This document shows positions 23,208 through 33,117 of a stretch of 64,000 nt of DNA, piece by piece. A program made the position numbers and the translations under genes. Position 1 is the first letter of the stretch. The number at the start of each line of letters is the position of its first letter. Below the pieces are notes generated by a model, which did no database searches, was not told where the DNA came from, and saw only the letters and a program-made list of their open reading frames with translations. Source of the DNA: Lasiosphaeris hirsuta (Eukaryota; Ascomycota; Sordariomycetes; Sordariales; Lasiosphaeriaceae); NCBI GenBank assembly GCA_030549175.1, contig JAUKUA010000006.1:496001-560000 (forward strand), read 5' to 3'.

Positions 23208-24979
23208 CTACCAGGTACTGGCATGCTCGTCTTCACTCACTCCCCCAGCTTGCACAGAATCGTCAAATAACTCAGGCGTTCCCAAGGACCCATAGCCCGA
23301 GTCCCCATCGTCAAAAACACTCCGTCTTTTCCACTCCTGACCCCTCAGCGCATCACACAGCGACAGCAACTCGGATGCTCTCCGCTCACGAGAACAGCCC
23401 CGCATGGCCAACACACCCCAGCCCCGCTCGTGTCTCTCTCTGCTCCCACCCGGCACGCACCTCTGCGTGGCCTCCTGGCCCCGTCCCCGCGTCTCCTCGA
23501 CTGACTGACCGTTGATGGCAGGGGCAGGGGCAGGTGCGGCAGCCCCGGTGGCTCGCAAGGCAGCGTCCAGCAAATCCCCTGTCGTCGGCAGATCGACCGA
23601 CTCGACGGCCAGTCGCGTCTTCATCTCGGCAAAGCTCGCGTGCAGCGGCACCACGTAGGCGTCGCCCGTCATGTCGGTCGCTACGACGTGCCCGTAGACT
23701 TCCATAGAGACGGGGTTGACGACCCACGAGCCCGAGTCGCCATCTTGGATCTCGAGTCCGTCGTCGAGAGTCAGGAGGTATGTGTCGACGAAGCCGGACG
23801 AGTCGGAGAGCATGATGCCGCCGGGCAACGGTGACAGCAAGCCCAGCATGCTCCCGCGGGAGCGGTCAGACCCCCCGAGAAGGGCGACCTCGATGGGCTT
23901 GGTGTCGGGAAAACTCTCGGCCGGGGCCGTGGTGAGGGCCGTTCCGTTGTGTCTGCGCGCAGGCTCGGCGCCGTGTCGATAACTCGACCCGGCGCGCTGG
24001 ATAAGATTCGGCTTGATCTTGAAGGACGTGTCAATCTCGACGAGGGCCCAGTCTCGCGGGGGACAACGTCGTCGACCGGGACACCCATCTCCGGCTCCGT
24101 CACAGGATAGGCCACCCTGCCCATGACACGCGGGTGCGCGAACCCGGGGACATCATCCCCCATCTCCTCCTCCACCAGCCCCTCCAGCACATGCCCGACC
24201 GTCATGCCCAACAGCACAAAATCCCCGGGCCCATACGTCAGCTTAACCACGCCCCCCAACGTCGCCACCGCTGACCTCCTCCCGGCCTCCTCCAAACAAA
24301 CCCTCACACCACAATACGTAACCAACTCCGTCTCCCTCGCCAGCCCCGCATCCCACACCACCCCAGCCCTCTTGCGCGGGGCCCGCCCGACCACCACGAC
24401 ATCCAAATCCGGCATGACCCCATCCCCGGGCCGACACAACCTCCTGACCCCCTCCCCATCCAAGACCGCCTCCACCCCCCTCCCGCCCCCATCCCCCACA
24501 AACACCACAACCGCCGGCCTGGCCGCCGCCAGCTCGCGCCCCACCGTCATCAGCCGCATGGACATGGGGACCTCGGCCTTGCCCCGCCCCCGGAACAGCC
24601 CCCCCTTTTGGGACGACGCGACGTGCCGCTGCAGGAGGCGCTGCAGCTCGGGCGCCACCTCGCGGAAGCGTGCCGTGTGCGCCGGCGGGACGGCCGTGCG
24701 GAAGATGGAAAGGTCGGCGCGGCCCGGGAGAGGGACGGCGCGGATGTTGCTGTGCGCGAGGTCGGACTGGGGGCCCGGGGGGGTACTTGGAGGGGTGGTC
24801 TTGGTCGCGGAGCCGATCGGGCTCGCGTTGGTTTCTGTGCCGTAACCCGAGTCCGAGGGGCGGGGCCCGCAGGGGATGGGGGAGGTGGTGGTGCTGGCCG
24901 CCCACTCCGTGAGGTAGAGGGTGGAGGCGGTGGAGGCGCGGGTGGGGATTGGGATGGGGGGTTCTTGTGGTGAGGCCAT
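23208..24979 (-). CDS. Trypsin-like serine-protease-fold protein, apparent one-base frameshift
   Basis: About 590 residues if one base is added in the G5 run at 24058-24062 (C5 on the coding strand). Before that point the frame carries LGMTVGHV, matching the His of a chymotrypsin-type triad (TAGH-like). After it, the next frame reads RDWALVEID (triad Asp in a DxAL context), then LSPLPGGIML and QDGDSGSWVV, the Ser motif (GDSG). All three triad positions are therefore present only if the frames are joined. Related fungal proteins occur alone or near NLR genes; their substrate is not known. I tried introns: the only in-phase solutions are a 33-nt intron (too short) or weak sites that lose the Asp, so a real or sequencing indel is likelier. 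The N-terminal 100 residues are Pro/Thr/Ser-rich; the C-terminal 100 are low-complexity. No signal peptide. Confidence 0.72.
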
Positions 24980-25608
24980 TTTGGAGGTGGGAATAGCTTC
25001 AGTTGGGGATTATTGAGGTGGAGATTGGTGGTGCAAAGGAACCGCGATTTCCGCCACGTATATTAGGTCTGCCGTGGATTGGTTCCGGGTCCTACCATCG
25101 ACCTCCTGCACAGTTCGGTAACATGCTGTCTTCTGACCGTCGCTCAGCCAGTGAGGTTCAAGATGGGGCCCTCTGCTTGTCGTCGCGTTGCATCCTCACC
25201 TCGCTGCGCCACCACCACGCATCACCAAAGCGAGTCCCATCCGAGGGATCAGCTGCACGCAATATTTGTGATTGGACAATATCATTCGCGAATCGCTGCG
25301 GCTTAGCACACTCGTTCGGTGTTAGTTTGAGGGGTATGTTTCATCTTTGGATTGAACCGCCATTACCCAGGATACGTACATGTAGATGCCTACTAGAAAC
25401 AACCACGAGCCTTTGCTAGCAGCACCCCTATCAACATCCGCAAAGACAGCCAGCTCTTTAAACAAAAGAATGCCATGGGTATCCTGTTGCGAGGAGCGGA
25501 GTTCTCGTGCCAATCTCAGGGGTAGCCAGTCCGCGATGGAGTCTCAGCACCGGATGTCCACTTCTCTGCATCAACCCCTTCAGCAGGCCAATCGTTCATC
25601 AAACAACG
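24980..25608. other. Intergenic region before tRNA-Ile
   Basis: Promoter side of the trypsin-fold gene; both strands read, no coding or repeat signal found. Confidence 0.4.
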
Positions 25609-25702
25609 GCCCGATTAGCTCAGCTGGTTAGAGCGTCGTACTAATATATCTCTGATACATTGAGTAATGCGAAGGTCAACAGTTCAATCCTGTTATTGGG
25701 CA
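25609..25702 (+). tRNA. tRNA-Ile (AAU) with intron
   Basis: The acceptor arm GCCCGAT pairs with ATTGGGC (one G-U), discriminator A. D arm GCTC/GAGC, T arm AACAG-TTCAATC-CTGTT. The anticodon arm TCGTA/TGCGA frames a loop reading CT-AAT-A, giving anticodon AAU. An intron of about 20 nt follows position 37, as in many fungal tRNA genes. Confidence 0.88.
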
Positions 25703-26137
25703 TACAAGCTGTCCTGGTAGACTCCCAGGAGTCGATTCACTTTTGTCTTTTGCCTTGGATTTCTAAGGAGTCGAGACACTGAAATGATTTGACACCAGAG
25801 GCACTGTTGGTCAATATAACCTCTCTTTTTAGCCCCCAAGTTCTTTGAGAGCTGGTCTGACATGAAATCTCTTCGTATCACGACTCACCCAGTCACACAA
25901 GGCAAAGCAGGTCATCACACATGAAAAAAAAAAAGAGTACTTTCAAATGAATGTTTGATTGTGTGAAATACCGATCTATAAATGTAGAGATGTCTAAATG
26001 TAAACGACCTATGGGCCCGAAGCTAAAATCCAACCATTGCGCCGGCTGATGCATGTGTTACAATCCATTACACTGATACCAAATCGGTTCCCAACTCCCC
26101 GCTATCCCACAAGAACGAAGCCCAAACGATTGAGGCT
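25703..26137. other. Intergenic region between tRNA-Ile and Hsp20 3' end
   Basis: AT-rich, with an A12-like run near 25923. No gene seen. Confidence 0.4.
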
Positions 26138-26920
26138 TTAAAAGATGACGACGCGGCGGACCTCGTGCTTCTTCGCCTTGGGGACAATGACACTGAGAAC
26201 ACCATCCTGCAGGTTGGCCGTGACACCGTCCTGCGCGACGCGGGTGGGGAATTCGAAGGCGCGCTCGAACTCGCCGACGGAGCGCTCGACAAGCCAAAAC
26301 TTTTGAGGTTGGACCTTCTCGACATCGGCGGGTACTGTAGGGGTGGGGGTGGCGGTCTTGGCCGTCTCGACGGCTGCCGCCTTGGGCGTCTCGGCCGGGG
26401 TGGCGACGCTCGCGATGCTCACCTCCTCGGGATCATCCTCAACTGTGGCATGGTGCCAGTTGCTCGAGGTGTTGGAGCTGGTCTCGTCGGCGTCGGTGGC
26501 GGCTGTCTCGGGCTCCTGCTCGGGCTCCTGCTCGGGCGCCTGCTCGGGCTGCTTCTCAGCCGCGGGCTCGACCGCAACCTTCTTCTCGTTGCTGGAGTCG
26601 TAGCTGCGCTCGACGCGGCCGCGGATCACAATGGTCTGCGGGTCGGCGAACTCGATGCTCACGTTCTCACGCTCGAGCCCGGCCAAGTCGCCGTGCAGCT
26701 CGTAGGCCGTCTCGGTCTCGCGCACGTCGAACCTGGGCCGGAACGACGTCGCTAGCTGGGTGCGTGGCGAGGGGCGGCGCTGCTGTTGTTGCTGGCGCCG
26801 TGGGCCTTGGGCCTGCCGGTTGTAGCTCTCAAAGTCGTCGAGCAGGCGGAAGAGGGGGCCGAGGCTGGGCTCCGCCGTGGCGGGAGCGCAGTGGGCGGGC
26901 GTAGCGAAGAGGGAGAACAT
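26138..26920 (-). CDS. Small heat-shock protein (Hsp20/Hsp30 type)
   Basis: 260 residues from the ATG at 26920 (MFSLFATPAH), preferred over an upstream ATG because it matches the usual start of Hsp30-type proteins. An alpha-crystallin domain is split: RPRFDVRETETAYELHGDL, GLERENVSIEF and IVIRGRVERS come first, then about 80 residues of Glu/Pro/Ala/Thr-rich insertion, then FERAFEFPTRVAQDGVTANL and GVLSVIVPKAK at the end. This insertion is typical of filamentous-fungal Hsp30 proteins. These are ATP-independent cytosolic chaperones that hold unfolded proteins during stress. A perfect multi-unit heat-shock element lies about 360 bases upstream, supporting Hsf1 control. Intronless, as expected for heat-induced genes. 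Confidence 0.93.
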   Translation of the reverse strand: MFSLFATPAHCAPATAEPSLGPLFRLLDDFESYNRQAQGPRRQQQQQRRPSPRTQLATSFRPRFDVRETETAYELHGDLAGLERENVSIEFADPQTIVIRGRVERSYDSSNEKKVAVEPAAEKQPEQAPEQEPEQEPETAATDADETSSNTSSNWHHATVEDDPEEVSIASVATPAETPKAAAVETAKTATPTPTVPADVEKVQPQKFWLVERSVGEFERAFEFPTRVAQDGVTANLQDGVLSVIVPKAKKHEVRRVVIF

Positions 26921-27271
26921 GTTGGTGCTTGGTTTAGGTTGAAGGTGCTGTGAGGTTGGTATTGTTGAGGTTTTCAAGGTGGATTGTCTGGATTGTTGGA
27001 AAGTGCTGAAGAGGCTGAATGAGATGGATCAGTGGATGTTGCGATGTGAGTGTCTGTCTGAATGACGGTCAATTCGAACAGACGGGGAACAAAGGCCGTA
27101 TAAATATCCATTGTATCACTGCGATGGCAACTTCTTGATGATGCAAAAGGACACGCAGTGCGTAATCAGGCAGCCTTGCGGTGTTGCTGGACACTTCCAG
27201 CTCAACTTAGAAATGCTGCTTGGTGTTTCGCCGCTGACCGCGCAGCATCGCGCGTGATCGCGTAAGAGCTG

Positions 27272-27294
27272 GAATCTGCTCGAATCTTCTAGAA
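27272..27294 (-). promoter_or_regulatory. Heat-shock element upstream of Hsp20 gene
   Basis: Alternating units GAA-tc-TGC-tc-GAA-tc-TTC-ta-GAA: three perfect nGAAn/nTTCn units (27282-27294) plus a distal GAA. This is the binding pattern of trimeric Hsf1. It lies about 350 bases upstream of the Hsp20 ATG; a TATA-like TATAAATA (plus-strand reading) at 27099-27106 sits between them. Confidence 0.75.
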
Positions 27295-27407
27295 GTGCTG
27301 AATTGTGCAGGGTTAGGGTTAGCTGACCACTCCCAACGACACTGCCCAATCAAAACCCTGACTAAGACCCCAGTGACAAACTACGGCGGTTACCTATGCA
27401 GACAAAT

Positions 27408-29255
27408 TAGAAGTCGCGACCCCACAACCGATCCACCCCACCGCCGATCATGTTCTGCACGTGCACCCCCTTTCGTAACCAATGCCCAAAACATCCATTC
27501 CTCTATCAATTTCTATGGTACAAAGTGTTTTCTACATCTCCTCAGCCTGGCGAAGCTTATCTAGGCCATGGATTATCATTTCCTGCGCCTCCTTAACAAC
27601 AGGCCCTGGGTCTTTAGTCTGGGCCACCCTCCGACGCTTGGGCGGCTTGTGTGAGGCCTCCTCGGCCTGTATTATATCCTCTATCCTCGCAAACTTATCG
27701 TTTGGATCCTCACGGACCTTCTTCTTAGTACGTGGCTCCGTAGTACGTAAATCCTCCTTCAAACGCTCGTTTTCGGCCTCTAAAAGGGCCATCCTCGCGT
27801 TACCATGATCTAGGGCCTTCCCTGCTTTGTGAAGGAGCCCCCTGACGGTGCGATTGGTAGGGCTTACGTGCCCTCTAGCGTTGGCCGTGGCCAGGAGTAT
27901 ATCTTGGCTCTTCCTTGGAGTTGTAAAGGCAGTTGCCGTAGTAATAGGTCCGGCCTCCGGTGTAAGTGGTCGCTCAAGGTTATCCAACACTTAGGAGGGG
28001 TCAAAGGGCCATATTCCAGTCCTCCTAAAGTCGCTCTTTACGTTAGAAACGCTTATACCCTCCTTGGATGCCTCCCTATAGGCCAAAAGAAAGCGTTGCT
28101 TATGGGCTGGTACCGAGCCTCGACAAGCAGCCAGGGGCCTGGTTTTTGCCTATAATAGGTCTTGAGAGCCGAGAAAACGTTATGGTCAAGTGGCTGTGTT
28201 TTATGGGAAGTGTGGGCTGGTAGAAATAACACCTGTACTTTGTTCCGGTAGGCTAAACAGAGTAGTTCTTCGGCTTTATGACTACTATGTAGGTCTATAA
28301 CCAGGAGGCGCCATTCCGAAGGGTCTGTAGGTTTCGTTTTAGGTAAATATACCTCCTTAAGCCACTTCAAGGTAATTCTGGTGTTACTCCAGCCTGTAGC
28401 GGAATAGTCGTACTTCCAGTCGCGTATCTCGGGCTCGTTTTTAACGAATTTAAGGAACCACTACTCCTATAACGAAGCCCCCGTAAAGACGATAACTGGC
28501 GTCAGCCTACGGCCGTCGGCAGTAATAGTCTCTATAATAGAGACCCGGGTGGTACTGTCAGAAGACGTAACAAAGGCTCTAGGCGTAAGAAAATCGCCTA
28601 TAACAGTTTCGCCAGCTGTCTCGCCCTCCTGCATGCCGTGTTCGTCCATATTGCTGAGGTTGGTGTGTTTGATGGCTTTAGACTCCAAGTGGTAGCTCAG
28701 GAGCCCGTAGAATTCCTCATAGGCGGCCTTAGTAGATCCACGCTTTCGAGCGCTTTCCAACAGTACCCCTTTCTTTGTTTTGACGCGTGTGTGGCGGGCT
28801 AGAAAGCGGTCTACCCAATGATAGCCAAGGGGCTCGAAAACGCCTCCTTCGGCGAGTATCCTTTGCGCCATTCTAGTGATCTGGGCTTTGCTTGGAGGGC
28901 GCGCAGAAGCTTCCTCATTAAGGTACCACTTAACGAGGTAGGTCTCCTCTTCAGGAGAGAGCCTCCTAACGGCTAGTTTGCTGGCCTACCTGCTGGTAGA
29001 GCCGTTGATACGTGTACTGAGGCCGGCCTGGGAGATTCCAAACCTCCCGGCTACAGTGCGCTGTGTGGCTCCCCGATTAACCTCATCGATGGCCGACGCA
29101 ACATTCTGTTCATGCATAGTAGTCATCTCGAATTTGGTGTATTTTGACGTAGAATTGAAGGAATGGTGGTGGTTGGAAAGAGGGGGGTTGTCGTTTGTTG
29201 ATGCAGGAGATAATGATCGGCGGTGGGGTGGATCAGTTGTGGGGTCGCGACTTCT
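27408..29255 (-). mobile_element. Fot1/pogo-type DNA transposon, mutated copy
   Basis: Inverted arms of 44 bases at 27408-27451 and 29212-29255 differ at one position and flank a decayed transposase on the minus strand. The real terminal repeats may extend a little further out; flanking bases are only weakly similar. Length of about 1.85 kb fits Fot1/pogo elements. The copy is non-autonomous because the transposase is broken. Confidence 0.85.
27532..29126 (-). pseudogene. Fot1/pogo transposase (DDE_1), interrupted by stops
   Basis: Reading minus from 29126, an N-terminal helix-turn-helix (VNRGATQRTVAGRFGIS) is followed by a CENP-B-type HTH (MAQRILAEGGVFEPLGYHWV) and the DDE catalytic core: NMDEHGMQEG (first Asp), LLVIDLHSSH (second Asp), LPAHTSHKTQPLDHNVFS (third Asp), then DFRRTGIWPF and a coiled-coil basic tail ending at 27532. 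The frame is almost continuous but has at least five stops, for instance at about 28986, two around 28465, and near 27990, mostly TAG or TAA where Gln is usual (RQAS, SLQEQW). This is the RIP pattern. The element is inactive unless helped in trans. Confidence 0.85.
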
Positions 29256-30042
29256 ACTCTCGGAATCCGCTATTTTGTAAATGATCACGTTGCTGTGTAT
29301 TGGTGGTTTCCGCTTGCGCGGTGAGGTTAACGAATGGTGCTTGAATCGTTGGCAATGTTTGCCTGGTGTTCAGAACAATTTATGGACACGTTTGGGGGGA
29401 AGCGTGGGACATATACGAAGATTTCTCGTCTTTCCCCCCACGATATCAGGAGTATAGCAGACGTCGCTGCCCTTCGATAATGAGTTATACATCATTCTAG
29501 GCTATGGTGAGTCTAATAAAGACAGGGGATAACGAGCACACTTCCCCTTCGAGAAGGAACAGGGAAAATATGCCTCGTTGTGGAAATAGGAAAGGCCATT
29601 TGAAACACTAGAAATATGTTTCAAATGGCGGCACCTTGAATGATCCCGACGTCATTTGGATTAATTACCCTGCCGCCCCAGAGGTACGTATCTGATCCAG
29701 ACGAGCAGCTTGGAGAGATTGAGAATACCTGCCTTTCGGGTTGAGGCGGCATGAATAGGTATGCTGTGTATCCCCAAACAAAGGAAAAGAAATATAATCA
29801 CGATCAAGTAACTACCCAAAATTACATTGCCGCGCTTTGTATCCATGTCCCATTTCTCTAGACCTGAACAGAATCTTCCCCAAGTACCCTAGACAGGCGA
29901 CCCAGTCCATTACCTGTACAACTAACATATGGATATAGAACACAATGTAAAATTTTACGAGATCCCAACTTTACACCGCTAGCTCAGCTTCATTCTGCCA
30001 TGCACCCTACCTAAACTCTTCATGTAAACACCAAACATCAGC
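29256..30042. other. Intergenic region right of the transposon
   Basis: A short inverted pair of TTTCAAATGG-type words occurs near 29597-29627 (GGCCATTTGAAACA and TGTTTCAAATGGC), possibly a small hairpin or MITE remnant. No gene seen. Confidence 0.4.
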
Positions 30043-32537
30043 CTACCATCCTATACTACTCCGCCTCACCATCTCCACGCTTCCACCCCCGCCCCTTCTC
30101 AGATCCCGCAACCTGTTGGGTACGACCCTCTCCTCCTCCTCCCGAGCCTCCACCGCCGGCACAGTCTCCAGCCTCTTTACCTCCTCGCCTTGGGGAGTAC
30201 CACCATCCGACGACTTCCTCGCCCCCAGCTCCCTCTCCAGCCATTCCAGCTTCCGGAACGCGCTACGGTTCGATGTGTTCTCTCTCCTCGCCTTGGACAG
30301 GTTGTTTGTAAGAACCACCAGTAGATGCTCCAGCGCGAGGTCCTCATCCGTCGCCTGCGCGAACGCATACGCCGTCCTCGTGTAGTTCTTGATGTCGCGG
30401 CCGTTGGTATCGATTTCGCCAAGCGCCGCAAACACGTCGTCGGTCCAGAGGCCCCTTGCCGTGCTGCGCGCCGTGGCGAGCCCGACGTGCTCGCGCCAGA
30501 TATTCGTCCGCCATGGCCGCGTGAGCGCGCCGTACTCGAGCGTGACGTGGATCCTGCTGTAGAAGGCCTCGTCAAAGTCGTCCAGCCGGTTGGTGGTAAG
30601 AAACAGCATGCCCCGGTAGTACTCGAGCAGGCGAAGGAAGACGGCCACGATGGCGTTGCGATGGAGGTCGTTTACGTTGCGTCGGCTCATCAGCACATCG
30701 GCTTCGTCGAGGAGGACAACGGCCTTCCAGCGGGCCCCCAGTCGGAAGATGTCGCCCAGCTGACTCTCGAGCTGCCTGGCGTCCGTACTAAGTTCTCCCG
30801 TCGTGACGCGGTACAACGGCAGCTTGGCCGACTCGGCAACGCTCTCGGCCGTCAGCGTTTTTCCCAGTCCTGGCGGGCCGTGCAGCAGGAAGATCAGCCC
30901 CTTGCCCTTGCCCTTGATGATGTCGTCGTAGACGTTCTCGCGGCGGTTAGTGAAGCCTTTGACGAGCTGTCTGACAAGCATCTTGGCCTTGTCGGTAAAC
31001 TGCAGTGAGCTGAAGGGGTCACCGTGCCTGCTGCGTGTTAGATCAAGGCTGCAAGGAGAGGAGGGGGGAGGGGGGGGGGGGACAGCACACACCATTCGAT
31101 CTCCTCTAGCTGAGAAATCCTCACATTGCGAACCCACGCCTTCTGATCCAATGCGAATGCAATGGTGCTGCACTGACAGATGAGGTAGTCCTCATCTGTA
31201 AGCTCTGCTGCTCTGAAAACTTTGTTGGGTACAATTTCCTTGGGTCTTGCACTGCTTGAGGACTTCCCAGCCTGTTCCTTCTCTTCCGGTGTCGCATTTC
31301 CCAGCTTGAGATCTTCAACCGTGACTAGATTGTCGAGAAGATCTTCCGTGCCAATCGACGACCTGTCTTCCCCCAAAATAGACGCAAAATAAGCGCCCAG
31401 ACTCGCAGCCACATAGTCGCCAGACTCATCCGAGAAGCCGGCGATCCGATACTGCGCTGTCCGGTCAAGGACAACACGCTCGTCGATCTCCAACACGCCG
31501 GTCGAGTCCCAGGCCCCCAGTCTCGCGTCGTTCTCCGAGCTTCGCAGAGTGGCACGGCCCTGGTAGCGAAGAAAGCTCGTGTCGGCAGCGCAATACTTGA
31601 CGTACCTCTTACCTCGCTCGACCAAGGCGTCGTAAATCACGTTTTGCTCGTTTTCGCGGGCCAGGTGAAGGGGGACAATGGGTAGCTGGAGGCGGTTGAT
31701 ATCCCTCTGGCCGTTAAAGTAGGGGATTGACCGGGTCGTTCTGCGTATTTGGAAGCCGCTGCCGTTGTGGTGTCCATGCAGCAAAACGAGATCCCAGCGG
31801 CCCCCCGAAAGCGAGATGGACTCGACCAGATACGCCATCCCCAGCTTGCACCCCCCCTCGTCGGCAGCGAGAACCGGCGAGTAGGGCGGGAAGAGAGACC
31901 ACAGCATGCGGAACGTGACCTTGTGCTGCCTCAGCACCAGGTCGTCATACTCCTCAATGTGCCTCTGGACCCCGAGCGGCTCTTCGATGAAGTCGAGGAG
32001 AGGGATGAGCTCCTGCTTTGTCTCCTTTGGGGTGTCAACATCCTTTGCGAGGATTTGAAGTCGCCCTCGCAAAAAGAACAGCGATCGGAACGGATAGTCG
32101 ACCACAATCGGGTTCGCGTTGAGGTTAAGTTCTTGGTAGTGCTTGGCATGCAGCCTGAACAAGTCTCGGAGCGCTTTTGACTGGATCTCGAGTCTTAGGT
32201 CGAACGTAGGGCCGCGGGGGGTGCTGTGCTTGACGAGGGCCTTGAGCAGCATGGCCGAGTCGCTAAACGGTCCGTCCGCCGGCACTTCTCTGGGCACCTC
32301 TTGTTTCCGCGCAGGCCGTGTCGGCTTGAAATTCTCGAACCCCAGCACGACTTCCCTGCCCTCCTCGACGTACTGAACTACCTTTTTCAGCTCCGGCTTC
32401 CACGTGACAGGCTTCGGCCGGTCGCTGCTCTCAACCTTGGGCGTTTCATCCTTGGCGGACTCTTTGGGGTTCAAAGAAGTGAAGCTGGCGCCAAGAATCC
32501 TGTCGTACTCGGAAAGCGGACTCTCTTGCGGGTCCAT
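30043..32537 (-). CDS. DUF7025-AAA+ ATPase
   Basis: Exons 32537-31093 and 31027-30043, 809 residues. The 65-nt intron (GTGTGT, pyrimidine-rich with a long C run, CAGCAG) splits a Trp codon and restores EEIEWHGDPFSSLQF. The N-terminal half (about 90-470) matches the DUF7025 region of fungal AAA proteins (LWSLFPPYSPVLA, RRTTRSIPYFNGQR). The AAA domain carries Walker A GPPGLGKT (532-539), Walker B VVLLDEAD, sensor-1 LTTNR and an arginine-finger region. Such proteins are BCS1/Rix7-like single-AAA ATPases, presumably hexameric; no substrate is established. The C-terminus is Glu/Arg-rich and possibly coiled-coil. It shares a 580-base divergent promoter with the membrane protein at 33.1 kb. Confidence 0.88.
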
Positions 32538-33117
32538 ATTGAAAAAACAATGATTCGGTAATGGTCAAGACTATTGGAGCTGGATGGGACTGGGTGCCAT
32601 GGTGCTGGAGACATTAAAACGATCAGAGGTTCCGCCAAGGCTGACCTCCTGCGTGCTATTGACACCTTATCTGCAAACCTGGGGATGGGCGCATGCCTGC
32701 AGGCTCGTCAAGTCTGAACTGCACTCGGAGATCCGGTTTGGCCAGCGCAGTGCCTCAATTGGGTAGGCGAGTGTGCATCTCGCCCAGTGGTTGGCCGTCA
32801 CGTCGTTTCCCCGCCACTAGGCAGCCAGCAGTGTCTCTAATCTTCGTCGTCTGATCACCAGTCGAATCCAACGCAGCGCCCGCAGCGCTCAGCTCAGGTT
32901 CGTGGTGATATCTCACTGGCGGCACCACCTCGCTTCCCTCTACCCGGTCTTCCCCATCAAGACAACGCTGAAACCCTGAATAAGATGGAGGTCCGGGGGA
33001 ATAACTTGACCATGAGACCGGCCGCCAACCGAAGGAACCAATTCTTCGACCATTGTCTTTCCCGCACGCATCAAAGCTGTTCGACCCAATTCATTGGACT
33101 GCCCACCGATTGAAGCC
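32538..33117. promoter_or_regulatory. Divergent promoter region
   Basis: Lies between the minus-strand AAA ATPase and the plus-strand membrane protein. Pyrimidine-rich stretches occur near both starts; no specific factor site is assigned. Confidence 0.45.

Noticed and set aside
24123..24905. Long Gly/Arg- or Thr/Pro-rich frames inside the trypsin-fold gene
   Set aside because: Composition-driven shadow frames with no conserved motif.
27308..27321. GGGTTAGGGTTAG, telomere-like
   Set aside because: Only two TTAGGG units inside ordinary intergenic sequence; too short to claim an interstitial telomere.
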